Assembly (NCBI RefSeq): GCF_002946835.1 | Contig: NZ_CP026652.1 | Span: 496,001 to 560,000 of the forward strand | From: Streptomyces dengpaensis | GTDB taxonomy: Bacteria; Actinomycetota; Actinomycetes; Streptomycetales; Streptomycetaceae | Reading direction: 5' to 3' | Length of the DNA: 64,000 nt | Part shown: piece by piece, positions 1 through 8,009 of the stretch | How positions within the stretch are numbered: the stretch's first letter is position 1 | Layout: every line of letters begins with the position of its first letter | The notes under the pieces: generated by a model | The model's database searches: none | Told to the model about the DNA's origin: nothing | The model's input: only the letters and a program-made list of their open reading frames with translations | Made by a program: the position numbers and the translations under genes

Positions 1-393
1 CGGGATGCGCTCGTGACCGGCGTCGGTCACCTGGGAAAGGCGGCGCATCTGCTGCCGGTCGAAGGTGCGGCCGTAGAGGTTGGCGATGGTGGTCTTGCCC
101 AGCCCGGGCAGGGCGTCGATGACGGCCGCGGATCGGATGCGGTCGCCGTCCTGCCGGTTGCTGGCCACTATCTGGTCCAACTCCTCGTGAATAGAGGACA
201 GTTGAGGAGTGTTGACGATGCCGAAGTTGGCATGCCAGTCGTGGCGGGCGTCGTTGTAGTCCTCGGACGCTTCCTCGCTCAGCCCCTTCAGCTGGGCGCG
301 GGTGAGTTGCTCGGGCCGCTGCCGGGCGGGGGCGTCGGCGAAGCGGCGCCAGCCTTCCTTGCGGGAGAGGCTGAACGGGTTCGGCTGCTTCAC
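1..393 (-). CDS. tnsC: TnsC/TniB-like transposition ATPase, partial
   Basis: Only the first 131 codons are inside the window; the gene runs off the left edge. The translation has a Walker A loop, ALPGLGKTT, about 100 residues in, which fits the AAA+ regulator (TnsC/TniB class) that links target choice to the transposase in Tn7-like elements. The start is a GTG that overlaps the stop of the upstream transposase gene by four bases (GTGA), so it should be translated by coupling. Position three of a tnsA-tnsB-tnsC operon supports the call more strongly than the short sequence does. A target selector (TniQ/TnsD) would be expected further left, outside the window. Confidence 0.8.
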   Translation of the reverse strand, partial: MKQPNPFSLSRKEGWRRFADAPARQRPEQLTRAQLKGLSEEASEDYNDARHDWHANFGIVNTPQLSSIHEELDQIVASNRQDGDRIRSAAVIDALPGLGKTTIANLYGRTFDRQQMRRLSQVTDAGHERIP

Positions 394-2450
394 TCGATCA
401 CCTCGAAGGCGTCGGCGTAGAAGTCGTCACCGTCCGGGACATCGAAGATCTCGTCCTCCTGGTCGCTGTCCCCGGCGGGCAGTTCCGCAACCAGCCGCAG
501 TTCAGGTGGGGCGGTGAGGCTGGACTGCTCGGGCAGGAGCGGCAGGGCCAGGGCACTGCGTTCGGCCGACAGCCGTACTGCCATGCGGCGTTCGCGGCGG
601 TCGGTGACCATGCCCTGGTCCCAGCGGGCCAGTAGGGCCGAGAGCGCCTGCGAGGCGTCGATATGGCGGCCCTTGCGGGCTGCGAGCCGCCGGGCGTAGG
701 TGGCGGCCTCGCTGCTGAACGGCATGCTCAACGCGGGAGCGTGTTCCCACTCCAGGGCATGCCAGGACTCGTCGTCAGGGTCCTGGAAGTAGACGAAACG
801 GACATCATCCGGGTTGACGTGGATCGGCCACTGCTTGCCGAACCCGGCCCCGTAGGGGCTGGGCGCATTCCGGTAGCCGTCCAGGACTGGCCCGTTGTAA
901 CGCAGCCCGTCGACCTCGACCCCGTAATGCTGGATCGTGCGGGCCTTGACCGCGAGGAACTGGAAGGCCAGGTCGGGCGAGGCCGGCATGCGCAGCCGGC
1001 CCGCCCGCGCCAGCCCGATGCGCAGCATCTCCAGCGGCGACAGCGACAGCTTCGGCCACTGCGGGACGACCAGCCCGTCATGCTCACGCCGGTGATAGAC
1101 CTCGCAGATCCACTCGCGGATGATCTCCTCCACCTCGTGCAGGTAGAAGAATGCGGCCTCCTCCACCGCCTCGCCACGGCTGTGGACGTCCGGCCCCTTG
1201 TAGGCGGGCAGGTGCTGGATCAGCCCCTCACGCAGCGAGCGGAAAAACCGCTCGACGGTCGGTTTATCGGTGGGCTTCTTAGGCTGGGCCGGCTGGATCG
1301 ACATGCCGAGGCGGGTGCAGACGCCGATGACATGCGCGGACATGAACGCCCGTCCGTGGTCGATCACCACGGTCTCGGGCGGACACAGCCCCCTGCCCGG
1401 GAGCAGGCCGTCGCCGTCCTCGGTGAACACCACCTCCTCCCACAGCCCGTGATACGGAGCCAGCCCAGGCCGGGTCGCGTGCTCCAGCGGCGGGCAGACC
1501 GCCTCGAACAACACCCCGGCGACATCGACCGCCTTCGTGGAACATGCCGTGACCCGAAGCCCCACAATGCAGCGGGAGAACAGGTCCTGGGCAACGGTGA
1601 GCTGGAGCGGAACCCAGCGGCAGGTCACCGGCTCCATGCCGTAGATGTCCAGATCCTGCGTGTCGAGCACCACGTACTCGCCCGGGCGGCTGGCCCGCAG
1701 CCGCCCGTAGGTGCCCTGCGGACGCTGGGCGATCGACCGGCGGGCCTTCGCGCTGCCGGACACCGCGTTCGTGCCCTTGGCCAGCGTGGCGAGCCGGTCG
1801 TAAGCCGTGCTCCGGGCCGGAACAGGGACCGTGCCCTCGCCGTACTCAGCGACAAGACGTTCCGCCGCCCGCCGCAGCAGAGCCGAACGGGTCGGGGTCG
1901 AGGCGTCCACTGACTCCGCCATCACCCGCCGGACCGCTTCCTCCCACCGAGGGTCGATCCGTGAGCCGTTGCCCTTCACCACCCGTGCGTCGATGAGACC
2001 AGCCTCACCGCTCTCGCGGTAGGCGTTCAGCCACCGCCAAAGCGTGCGCGGCGAAACACCCAGCTCGGCCGCCTTCGCCGAGACACGATCCTTCAGCGGC
2101 AGGCCGGGATCGAACCCGGGACGGGGCTCAGACGCCAGGGCGCTGTCCGCATGACCGGCCCGGAAGCCGCTCAGCACCTCCCGGACATGGCCAGCGCGTT
2201 CCCGCAGGGTCGTGCGCTGGGCCGCCGAAAGGCTCGCCATCAGCAGCCCGACACCGTCCAGGGCACTCGTCCGGGCGGGCTCCGTGGGGCGTGCCCCCGC
2301 CGCCAGCCGACCGAGCGGGATCGCGCTGAACTCACCCGTTCGCTCGCTGCGTGCTGTCACCTGGAGCCCTTCGAGGCCCAGGACCTCGATGACATCACCA
2401 CCGAAGAACAGACGCACTCCCGCAAAGACCTCCACCGTCTGCCCGTTCAC
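390..2450 (-). CDS. tnsB: TnsB-like DDE transposase (Mu/Tn7 type)
   Basis: About 686 residues. An HTH-like segment near residues 126-155 (LGVSPRTLWRWLNAYRESG) is followed by an RNase H-fold integrase core. The D,D(35)E triad can be read as D263 (VVLDTQDLD), D364 (VVIDHGRAF) and E400 (KPTVERFF), with 35 residues between the last two. This protein should bind the transposon ends and catalyse 3'-end cleavage and strand transfer. The open frame extends 23 codons further upstream, but GTG at 2450 is chosen because it overlaps the tnsA stop as GTGA, and the gene ends in another GTGA overlap with the ATPase gene. All three catalytic residues are present and no frameshift was seen. Confidence 0.9.
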   Translation of the reverse strand: MNGQTVEVFAGVRLFFGGDVIEVLGLEGLQVTARSERTGEFSAIPLGRLAAGARPTEPARTSALDGVGLLMASLSAAQRTTLRERAGHVREVLSGFRAGHADSALASEPRPGFDPGLPLKDRVSAKAAELGVSPRTLWRWLNAYRESGEAGLIDARVVKGNGSRIDPRWEEAVRRVMAESVDASTPTRSALLRRAAERLVAEYGEGTVPVPARSTAYDRLATLAKGTNAVSGSAKARRSIAQRPQGTYGRLRASRPGEYVVLDTQDLDIYGMEPVTCRWVPLQLTVAQDLFSRCIVGLRVTACSTKAVDVAGVLFEAVCPPLEHATRPGLAPYHGLWEEVVFTEDGDGLLPGRGLCPPETVVIDHGRAFMSAHVIGVCTRLGMSIQPAQPKKPTDKPTVERFFRSLREGLIQHLPAYKGPDVHSRGEAVEEAAFFYLHEVEEIIREWICEVYHRREHDGLVVPQWPKLSLSPLEMLRIGLARAGRLRMPASPDLAFQFLAVKARTIQHYGVEVDGLRYNGPVLDGYRNAPSPYGAGFGKQWPIHVNPDDVRFVYFQDPDDESWHALEWEHAPALSMPFSSEAATYARRLAARKGRHIDASQALSALLARWDQGMVTDRRERRMAVRLSAERSALALPLLPEQSSLTAPPELRLVAELPAGDSDQEDEIFDVPDGDDFYADAFEVIE

Positions 2451-3199
2451 GCCGCCGCCCGGATGCTGGTCGCGCGAGAGAGCGGAGCCCGCAGCTCTGC
2501 GAGGAGATCGCCGGACCACAGCAGATGCAACACGACCGGCAGGACGGCCTCGGTCGGATACTTCGCGGCCAGAGCCGCCTCGATCCCGCCAATCGTCGAC
2601 TGGCAGCGAGCTGTCTCCAGCACCTGGGGAACCAGGGAAACCTCCAGCAGGCGCCGGCGCCGGTAGCCGGCGAGGAAGCGCACGTTCTCCACCACCGTCG
2701 GCTCGGCCCCCGACCAGGTCTCATAGACCCAGCCGCGGCGTGAACACAACTGGCGTGTCCAGTCGAACTGCGCGATCACCTTGGAATCCTTCATGCGTGA
2801 GGGGGCTTTGACGTCCACGACGGTCACCAGACCATCGGCGTGGACAAGGAACAGGTCGGGGACGTGATGCCGGAGGCGGTCACCGTCCGGCCCGATCAGC
2901 TGGAACGGCTGGGCCGCGATCTTCACGACGCCTGGGTCGAAGTCGGCGAGCAGAATCCGGGCCAGCTCCAGCCGGCTCTCGTAGGCAACCAGTCGGCCAG
3001 TTGACGCAGCGTGGTACCAGCCCGAATAGTGCTTGCGGCCCCGGTACCAGCGGAACTCACGGACCGGCTGTCCGGCCGCCACTTCCTCCACGGACAACTG
3101 GTCCAAGCCGACCTCGACCAGCTGATCACCAGCCCGCCGGTACACAGCCCGAACCGTCCGAGCTTCTGTCGTGCCCATTTCGTCCAAATCAGCCGCCAT
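2447..3199 (-). CDS. tnsA: TnsA-like endonuclease of a Tn7-like transposon
   Basis: About 250 residues with a TnsA N-terminal nuclease fold. Likely catalytic residues are E74 (YESRLELA), D115 (HVPDLF) and K131 (VVDVKAP), matching the restriction-enzyme-like E-D-xK pattern of TnsA. The partner TnsB cuts the other strand, so the pair is expected to move the element by cut-and-paste. ATG at 3199 is preferred over upstream in-frame codons because an AAGGGG ribosome-binding site precedes it and the upstream extension is arginine/serine-rich and unlike TnsA. It is the first gene of the operon, close to the presumed transposon end. Confidence 0.87.
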   Translation of the reverse strand: MAADLDEMGTTEARTVRAVYRRAGDQLVEVGLDQLSVEEVAAGQPVREFRWYRGRKHYSGWYHAASTGRLVAYESRLELARILLADFDPGVVKIAAQPFQLIGPDGDRLRHHVPDLFLVHADGLVTVVDVKAPSRMKDSKVIAQFDWTRQLCSRRGWVYETWSGAEPTVVENVRFLAGYRRRRLLEVSLVPQVLETARCQSTIGGIEAALAAKYPTEAVLPVVLHLLWSGDLLAELRAPLSRATSIRAAA

Positions 3200-3351
3200 G
3201 GCCACCCCTTCGTGTCCGATGCCATCGACATCAAGACACTGGCTTTCACCACCAGTAACCTGGTTGAGAAGCCGGGAAAACCCAACGAACGACCGGGTCC
3301 GCGAGGTAGAGCGCGACCACGTTCCGGGCCTGGCAGGGACCGAAGAGAGCG

Positions 3352-3393
3352 TGTCGACTGACAAGTTGACGACAAACAACTTGGACAGTGACA
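3352..3393. repeat. Candidate end of the Tn7-like transposon
   Basis: About 150 bp upstream of tnsA, read inward from 3393, the sequence begins TGTCACTGTCCAAG, the TGTCA-type start seen at ends of Tn7/Tn5053-like elements. It holds CAAGTTG (3362-3368) facing CAACTTG (3377-3383) and several GTCGAC/GTCGTC steps, suggesting clustered TnsB sites. The opposite end and the 5-bp target duplication lie outside the window, so the boundary is not proven. Confidence 0.45.
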
Positions 3394-3491
3394 TCTCTAA
3401 TCGGAACCTACAGTCGCCGTGGGCGGCGACGGAGTCGGCTGGGATGGAGATGGCGACTTCACGGACGTCCTCGCTGATACTCACGTCGGCA

Positions 3492-4019
3492 TCAGGGGTG
3501 GGGCGGGTAGGTCAGGTGTCCGTCCTGGATATGCGCGTGCCTGTTCAGGACCGCCGGCTTCGCTGTCGTGGCCGACATGATGTGGGCAACTTCGACGCCG
3601 GCGACGATCAACGCATCCGTGATCAGCCTGCGATGGCAGCGCCTTGGCACCGCCTCGCTGCACATGATCGCCGGCCGTTCGTGTTCAGCCAGCTCGAGCA
3701 ATTCATTCAGACCCTCCGCGAATTCACCGCTGTCCATGTAGTCGGCGTAATCGCGGAAGGCTTTGATCCGCCATGCGCCGTTCACGCTCGGCACGTCCTT
3801 GGGGGTGTGTCGCCGGCCGCCCAATTTTGGGATCCACCGGTATCCGATATCAGGAGGCAGTGCGTCGATGATCTCCGACTGATTCCAATGCGGAAACTTC
3901 CTCGACCACGGGAACGAACGAACATCGACCAAGCAGGTTATGTCGTTGTTTCGCAACATCGTCAGCATTTCGTCGAAGTCGCGTGTTGAATGCCCCACCG
4001 TACAGATACGGTTCGTCAT
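3492..4019 (-). CDS. DUF488 family protein
   Basis: About 175 residues. It opens with the family-typical ICTVGHSTRDFDEML and ends in a conserved CSEAVPRRCHRRLI segment, with Cys and Cys-His-Arg spaced as in DUF488 proteins. The family's biochemical role is unsettled; it occurs widely in actinobacteria as a single soluble protein. The gene lies just outside the proposed Tn7-like end and is not obviously co-transcribed with the DUF2945 gene upstream, about 100 bp away. ATG is taken as the start because the conserved N-terminus begins there. No odd features were seen. Confidence 0.85.
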   Translation of the reverse strand: MTNRICTVGHSTRDFDEMLTMLRNNDITCLVDVRSFPWSRKFPHWNQSEIIDALPPDIGYRWIPKLGGRRHTPKDVPSVNGAWRIKAFRDYADYMDSGEFAEGLNELLELAEHERPAIMCSEAVPRRCHRRLITDALIVAGVEVAHIMSATTAKPAVLNRHAHIQDGHLTYPPHP

Positions 4020-4118
4020 CCTGCCGCCTCGCCCACGTCACTGAATCGTGCGACCAGGCGTGTCGAATTGGCCGTTGAGATATCCCGGATGCGCGCCTGG
4101 AAGCGTGCCGCCAACTCC

Positions 4119-4328
4119 CTACAGTTTCGTCAGCGCGCCTCCCTTGTACATGGCGATGTGATCGGTTTTGTCACTCCTGATCTCGTATTGCGGGTCACTT
4201 TCAGTGCAGTGATGCACGTACCCTTTGTACTTCACGTCCTGCGTGTGCTTCTTGATGATGACGCCTTCGACGTGTCCTGCTTCGGAGTTCCATCGGACGT
4301 GGTCTCCAACAGCGAATTGCTCCGCCAT
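4119..4328 (-). CDS. DUF2945 (HVA1-like, Tudor-fold) small protein
   Basis: 69 residues starting MAEQFAVGDHVRWNSEAGHV, typical of the DUF2945/hypervirulence-associated protein family, which has a small SH3/Tudor-like barrel. No catalytic role is known. ATG at 4328 is chosen over a GTG two codons upstream because an AAAGGAG ribosome-binding site sits about five bases before it, and the GTG overlaps that site. It reads in the same direction as the DUF488 gene and may share a transcript with it. Confidence 0.8.
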   Translation of the reverse strand: MAEQFAVGDHVRWNSEAGHVEGVIIKKHTQDVKYKGYVHHCTESDPQYEIRSDKTDHIAMYKGGALTKL

Positions 4329-4655
4329 TCCCACTCCTTTCGCTCCGCGTGACCTGGCGCGGCGATGCCCCGATCAGGCCGGTCGGGGACTTTCGCGGAC
4401 CATACGTAAATGCGGCCGTCGTCGACCTTCACCTCCCAGCACGGCTCGTCGAGCGCCGTCGGCCCGCGCATCTTCGATCCGCTGGGGCGTGGTGGTCGCT
4501 CCTCGTCCCAGATGGGCAGGGTGAGCGGCTTCCTGAACGCTACCGAGTCATGGTTGCAAGGGGCCGGGGTGCCGGCCAACTCGAGCATCTCACCGAGCAT
4601 GCCTGGTCGGCAGAAACCCGGCTTTCCGGTGATCGGGGTCGCGCAGTTCGGCGAG
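4329..4655. other. Flank of the tnpB element, no confident gene
   Basis: A minus-strand frame stays open across this stretch and into the DUF2945 gene (from an ATG near 4600), with a readable segment DEPCWEVKVDDGRIYVWSAK. It overlaps DUF2945 in another frame, has no clear ribosome-binding site, and I do not recognise it. It may be the 3' part of a gene cut by the tnpB element at 4656. Confidence 0.3.
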
Positions 4656-4790
4656 TTGACTTGCTCCTCGGGCTGAAGCCCGAGGATTCTGGCCTTCTCG
4701 TCCGTTGCTGTGCCGCTACGCGGCACAGGGTTCGGGCGGGAATCCGTGGCTTCCTGTTTCTTCGCGCTGTGCCGGGACGAGTCCTGGTCT
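4636..4790 (-). ncRNA. Candidate omega RNA (right-end RNA) with guide
   Basis: TnpB proteins use an RNA made from the 3' end of tnpB through the element's right end, followed by flanking DNA as guide. Here the scaffold would overlap the tnpB 3' end and include the hairpins at 4708-4728 and 4666-4685, ending at GTCAA (4656). The guide would then be the minus-strand flank CTCGCCGAACTGCGCGACCC (4655-4636). The scaffold start is inferred, not seen. Confidence 0.45.
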
Positions 4791-5990
4791 TACCGGCGCT
4801 CCGCAGGCTGTCACCGCCCGTCCGGCGGCCGTTTTGACGTTCTTCGCGGCATTGTGGTCCCGGTCGTGGACGGTGCCGCAGGCGGTGCAGGTCCATTCCC
4901 GGACGTTCAGGGGCTTGGGGCCGTCTTTGATACCGCAGGCCGAGCAGGTCTGGGAGGTCGGCTCGAACCGGCCGATCTTGACCAGGGTCCGCCCGTACCG
5001 GGCCGCCTTGTACTCCAGCATGTTCACGAACGCCGACCATCCGGCGTCATGGACACTCCTGGCCAGCCTGGTGCGCGCGAGTCCTTGGACCGCCAGGTCC
5101 TCCACGCCGATCGCTTGGTTGTCGCGGATCAGCTGAGTGGAGAGCTGGTGGTGAAACTCGCGGCGGGCATCGGCCACCTTCGCGTGGGCGCGGGCGACCT
5201 TCAGACGGGCCTTGGCCCGGTTCTTCGATCCCTTCTGCTTGCGGGACAGCTCCCGCTGGGCCTTCTTCAGTTTCTTCTCCGCCCGGCGCAGAAACCGAGG
5301 AGAGTCGATCTTCGTCCCGTCGGAGAGGACGGCGAAGTGGGTCAGGCCCAGGTCGATGCCGACCGTCTGATCGGTGCCGGGCATCCGGGCGGCGTCCGCG
5401 CCCGGGTCGGTGTCAACGACGAACGAGGCGAAGTACCGTCCGGCCGCGTCCTTGACCACGGTGACCGAGGAGGGCCGCGCGGGCAAGGTCCTCGACCACT
5501 TCACCTTCACCGCGCCGATCTTCGGGAGGTTCAGCCTCCCGGAACCAGTGATCGACCAGCGGGCATTGGCCGTGAACCGGATCGACTGCCGGCTGTCCTT
5601 GCGGGACTTGAAGCGGGGCGCACCGGTCTTCGCGCCCTTACGCTCGCCCCTGAGGGAGGCGAAGAAGTTCTTGTAGGCGACCTCCGCGTCGCGCAGGGAC
5701 TGCTGGAGGACGACCGCGGAGACCTCGCCCAGCCAGGACCGCTCGGGTGTCTGCTTGGCCTGGGTGATCAGCTTCTGGGACAGCACACCCGCCGTGGGGA
5801 AGGGTTCGCCCGCCCCGCGGGCGTCCTCGCGAGCACGCACGGCATCGTTGAACACGACGCGGGCGCACCCGAACGCCCTGGCCAGCGCGAGGCGTTGGCC
5901 AGGTTCCGGGTACAGCCTGAAGGCGTACCGAAGCTGCATGCGGTGATCGTACGAACGAGCGCCGCCCGCTACCAGAGGGAACGTATGAAC
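4656..5990 (-). mobile_element. IS200/IS605-type element with tnpB only (IS1341-like)
   Basis: On the minus strand the right end is readable. After tnpB comes a hairpin at 4708-4728 (9-bp stem, TAC loop) that contains the tnpB stop. A second hairpin lies at 4666-4685 (8-bp stem, TTCA loop). The sequence then ends in GTCAA at 4656-4660, the usual arrangement at IS605-family right ends. No tnpA is present, so mobility would need a transposase from elsewhere. The left end is not resolved: candidates are near 5985-5989, where TTCAT lies on the minus strand, or near 6187-6200. The end coordinate given is therefore approximate. Confidence 0.65.
4716..5939 (-). CDS. tnpB: TnpB RNA-guided endonuclease
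   Basis: 407 residues. All three RuvC acidic residues are present: D196 (VGIDLGLTHF), E280 (IGVEDLAVQGL) and D361 (HDRDHNAAKN). A four-cysteine zinc finger is read at C332/C335 and C351/C354. The N-terminus MQLRYAFRLYPEPGQ is the usual TnpB/OrfB start, so ATG at 5939 is chosen although the frame stays open to about 6248. Family members cleave DNA next to a short motif under guidance of an RNA from the element's own right end. The gene looks intact; the last 25 residues are low-complexity. The stop lies in the loop of the first right-end hairpin. Confidence 0.92.
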   Translation of the reverse strand: MQLRYAFRLYPEPGQRLALARAFGCARVVFNDAVRAREDARGAGEPFPTAGVLSQKLITQAKQTPERSWLGEVSAVVLQQSLRDAEVAYKNFFASLRGERKGAKTGAPRFKSRKDSRQSIRFTANARWSITGSGRLNLPKIGAVKVKWSRTLPARPSSVTVVKDAAGRYFASFVVDTDPGADAARMPGTDQTVGIDLGLTHFAVLSDGTKIDSPRFLRRAEKKLKKAQRELSRKQKGSKNRAKARLKVARAHAKVADARREFHHQLSTQLIRDNQAIGVEDLAVQGLARTRLARSVHDAGWSAFVNMLEYKAARYGRTLVKIGRFEPTSQTCSACGIKDGPKPLNVREWTCTACGTVHDRDHNAAKNVKTAAGRAVTACGAPVRPGLVPAQREETGSHGFPPEPCAA

Positions 5991-6253
5991 GGTCGGTACT
6001 CCCTTGAAACCAGGCAGGACAGAGCGGGCCGAACGGGGGAGGCGTTGCCCGGCCTCTCCGGATCGGACCCCGTGACGCTCCGCGCCGGCCGTGGTGGCGC
6101 CTTGCTCCGCAGGACAGGATCCGTGACGCTCCGCGCCACAGTCACAGATTCGCTTCACCACCGGCCTGAAGGCCCATGCACTGCGAATGAATCCCGGTAG
6201 CGATGACGTGGACGATCGAGCCCGCCTCGGCGCCGGCGATGCGGGCACGCAGC
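5991..6253. other. Segment between tnpB and IS1380 copy A
   Basis: This stretch holds two near-identical 16-bp blocks (CCGTGACGCTCCGCGCC type at about 6072 and 6121) and an imperfect palindrome around 6150-6195. On the minus strand the tusA reading frame crosses it but stops resembling TusA at about 6200. The left end of the tnpB element probably lies here. Confidence 0.35.
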
Positions 6254-6258
6254 CTTAG

Positions 6259-7936
6259 CCTCGATCCACCGAGTGACTCGCGTCCTGTGGATGAGTAATC
6301 AAGAAGAGGTGCCTGCTGACCTGCGATGATGGGAGTTCTGACGCTTCCAGCACGCACAATCAGCAAGGCACCTCGTAGATGCAAGTTTCCCACACTCCAG
6401 CAGCGGTCTCCGCTGTGTTCGATGACCCGAATCTGATCGCACATGCCGGGCTGGTCCCGGTGATGCGGCTGGCCGAGCGGTGCGGCCTGCCGCGACTGGT
6501 GGCTGCGAAGGTGAAGCTGACCGGAGCCAGGAACGGTGCGGGGGCTGCGGCGGAAGCCAAGGTCACCAGCATCGTGGGCGGCATGGCTGCGGGCGCGGAC
6601 AGCATCGACGACCTTCACATCCTGCGGCACGGTGCGATGCCGGCCGTGTTCGCGGGTATCCGCGCCCCGTCCACGCTGGGCACCTTCCTTCGCGCGTTCA
6701 CCCACGGTCACGCCCTCCAACTCCACGCCGTCCACCGCAGATTCCTGGCCGCGCTGGCCGCGCACACTCCACTGCTGCCCGGCGCCGACGCGATGGCGTT
6801 CATCGATGTCGACTCCACCCACAAACGCGTCTACGGCCGGACCAAGCAGGGCGCCGAGTACGGCCGGTTCAAAGGCATCCGCACCCTGCACCCTCTCCTC
6901 GCCACGATCTGCACCCCGCACGCGCGGCCGGTGATCGCCGGGGTCCGGATGCGACGCGGCAAAGCAGCCGACTCCCGGGGCGCCCCGAAATTCGTGAGCG
7001 AGGCCCTGGCCACCGCCGTCGAGGCCGGCTGCACCGGCATGCGCATTCTGCGGGCCGACTCGCAGTTCTACAACGCCGGGGTGATCGCCGCCTGCCACCG
7101 GGCCGGAGCCCACTTCTCGATCACCACCGGCATGAACCCCTCCATCAAACGAGCCGTCCACAGCATTCCCGACGACGCCTGGCAACACATCAGTTACCCG
7201 ACCGCGGTGCCCGACCCCGAGACCGGTGAACTCATCTCGGACGCCGAAGTCGCCGAGATACCCCAATACAGCGCCTTCGCGAGCCGCAAAAGGAGCGAGC
7301 GGGTCACCGCCCGGCTGATCGTGCGCCGCGTCCGTGACCTGGCCAAACCCGCCGTCATGGGTGAACAGGGCGAGCTGTTTCCCGTCTGGCGCTACCACCC
7401 CTTCTTCACCGACCAGCCCGCCGCAACCCTGCAAGCCGAGCGGGAACACCGGCACCACGCGGTGGTCGAGCAGGTCATCGCCGACACCAAAGCCGGCGCC
7501 CTGACCCACCTGCCCTCCGGGCACTTCCACGCCAACGCCGCCTGGCTGACCCTGTGGGCGATGACCTACAACCTGCTGCGGGCCACCGGTGCACTGACCT
7601 CGCCCTTCCATACCAAGGCCACCACCGCCACCCTCCGCAGCCACCTGGTTCAGGTCCCGGCCCGGATCGCCCGCTCCGCACGACGCATCACCCTGCACCT
7701 GCCACACAACTGGCCCTGGCAGCACGCCTGGACACACCTCTTCGACACTGTCCACGACCCACCCGCACCGGCCTGATCCCCCCTGACCACCCCGCCCGCC
7801 AGGGCCCGACCGGAACCGAACCCGTGGAAAAGCTGGGCAGACCAGCAGCTACAACCTGCCCATCCACGACCACCGACCGAAACCAGCCCACAAAACGACC
7901 AAGAGATCATCTTCAGAGCGCGTCGGTGGATCGAGG
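6259..7936 (+). mobile_element. IS1380-family insertion sequence, copy A
   Basis: 1,678 bp with terminal inverted repeats CCTCGATCCACCGA (left) and the matching TCGGTGGATCGAGG (right). It is flanked by a 5-bp target duplication CTTAG at 6254-6258 and 7937-7941. It carries one intact transposase gene. It is almost identical to copy B at 18924-20601; the only difference noticed changes one codon (A136 here, S136 in copy B). The insertion interrupts the tusA-like gene. Confidence 0.93.
6379..7776 (+). CDS. IS1380-family transposase (copy A)
   Basis: 465 residues of the DDE_Tnp_1 type. Acidic residues likely to form the active site are D143 or D145 (FIDVDSTHKRVYG), D227 (ILRADSQFYN) and E364 (HAVVEQVIADTK), in the order expected for IS1380 transposases. 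The HAVVEQV segment with its glutamate and the C-terminal NAAWLTLWAMTYN are family hallmarks. The frame is complete and sits between perfect inverted repeats, so the element could be active. The ATG follows the left end by about 120 bp. Confidence 0.92.
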   Translation: MQVSHTPAAVSAVFDDPNLIAHAGLVPVMRLAERCGLPRLVAAKVKLTGARNGAGAAAEAKVTSIVGGMAAGADSIDDLHILRHGAMPAVFAGIRAPSTLGTFLRAFTHGHALQLHAVHRRFLAALAAHTPLLPGADAMAFIDVDSTHKRVYGRTKQGAEYGRFKGIRTLHPLLATICTPHARPVIAGVRMRRGKAADSRGAPKFVSEALATAVEAGCTGMRILRADSQFYNAGVIAACHRAGAHFSITTGMNPSIKRAVHSIPDDAWQHISYPTAVPDPETGELISDAEVAEIPQYSAFASRKRSERVTARLIVRRVRDLAKPAVMGEQGELFPVWRYHPFFTDQPAATLQAEREHRHHAVVEQVIADTKAGALTHLPSGHFHANAAWLTLWAMTYNLLRATGALTSPFHTKATTATLRSHLVQVPARIARSARRITLHLPHNWPWQHAWTHLFDTVHDPPAPA

Positions 7937-8009
7937 CTTAGCAGGAGGGTGACGCACAGCAGGCCGGTGCCGTCGACGGTGATGTCCGCCGACGGCGCGG
8001 GGGTTTCGG

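Noticed and set aside
663..1913. Plus-strand frame of about 416 codons across tnsB
   Set aside because: Antisense to the well-supported DDE transposase; low-complexity, no domain.
1..3393. CRISPR-associated transposon
   Set aside because: No cas genes, CRISPR array or tniQ are visible in the window; only tnsABC can be supported.
4232..4600. Hypothetical gene upstream of DUF2945
   Set aside because: Overlaps the better-supported DUF2945 gene by about 100 bp, lacks a clear ribosome-binding site, and matches nothing I recognise.
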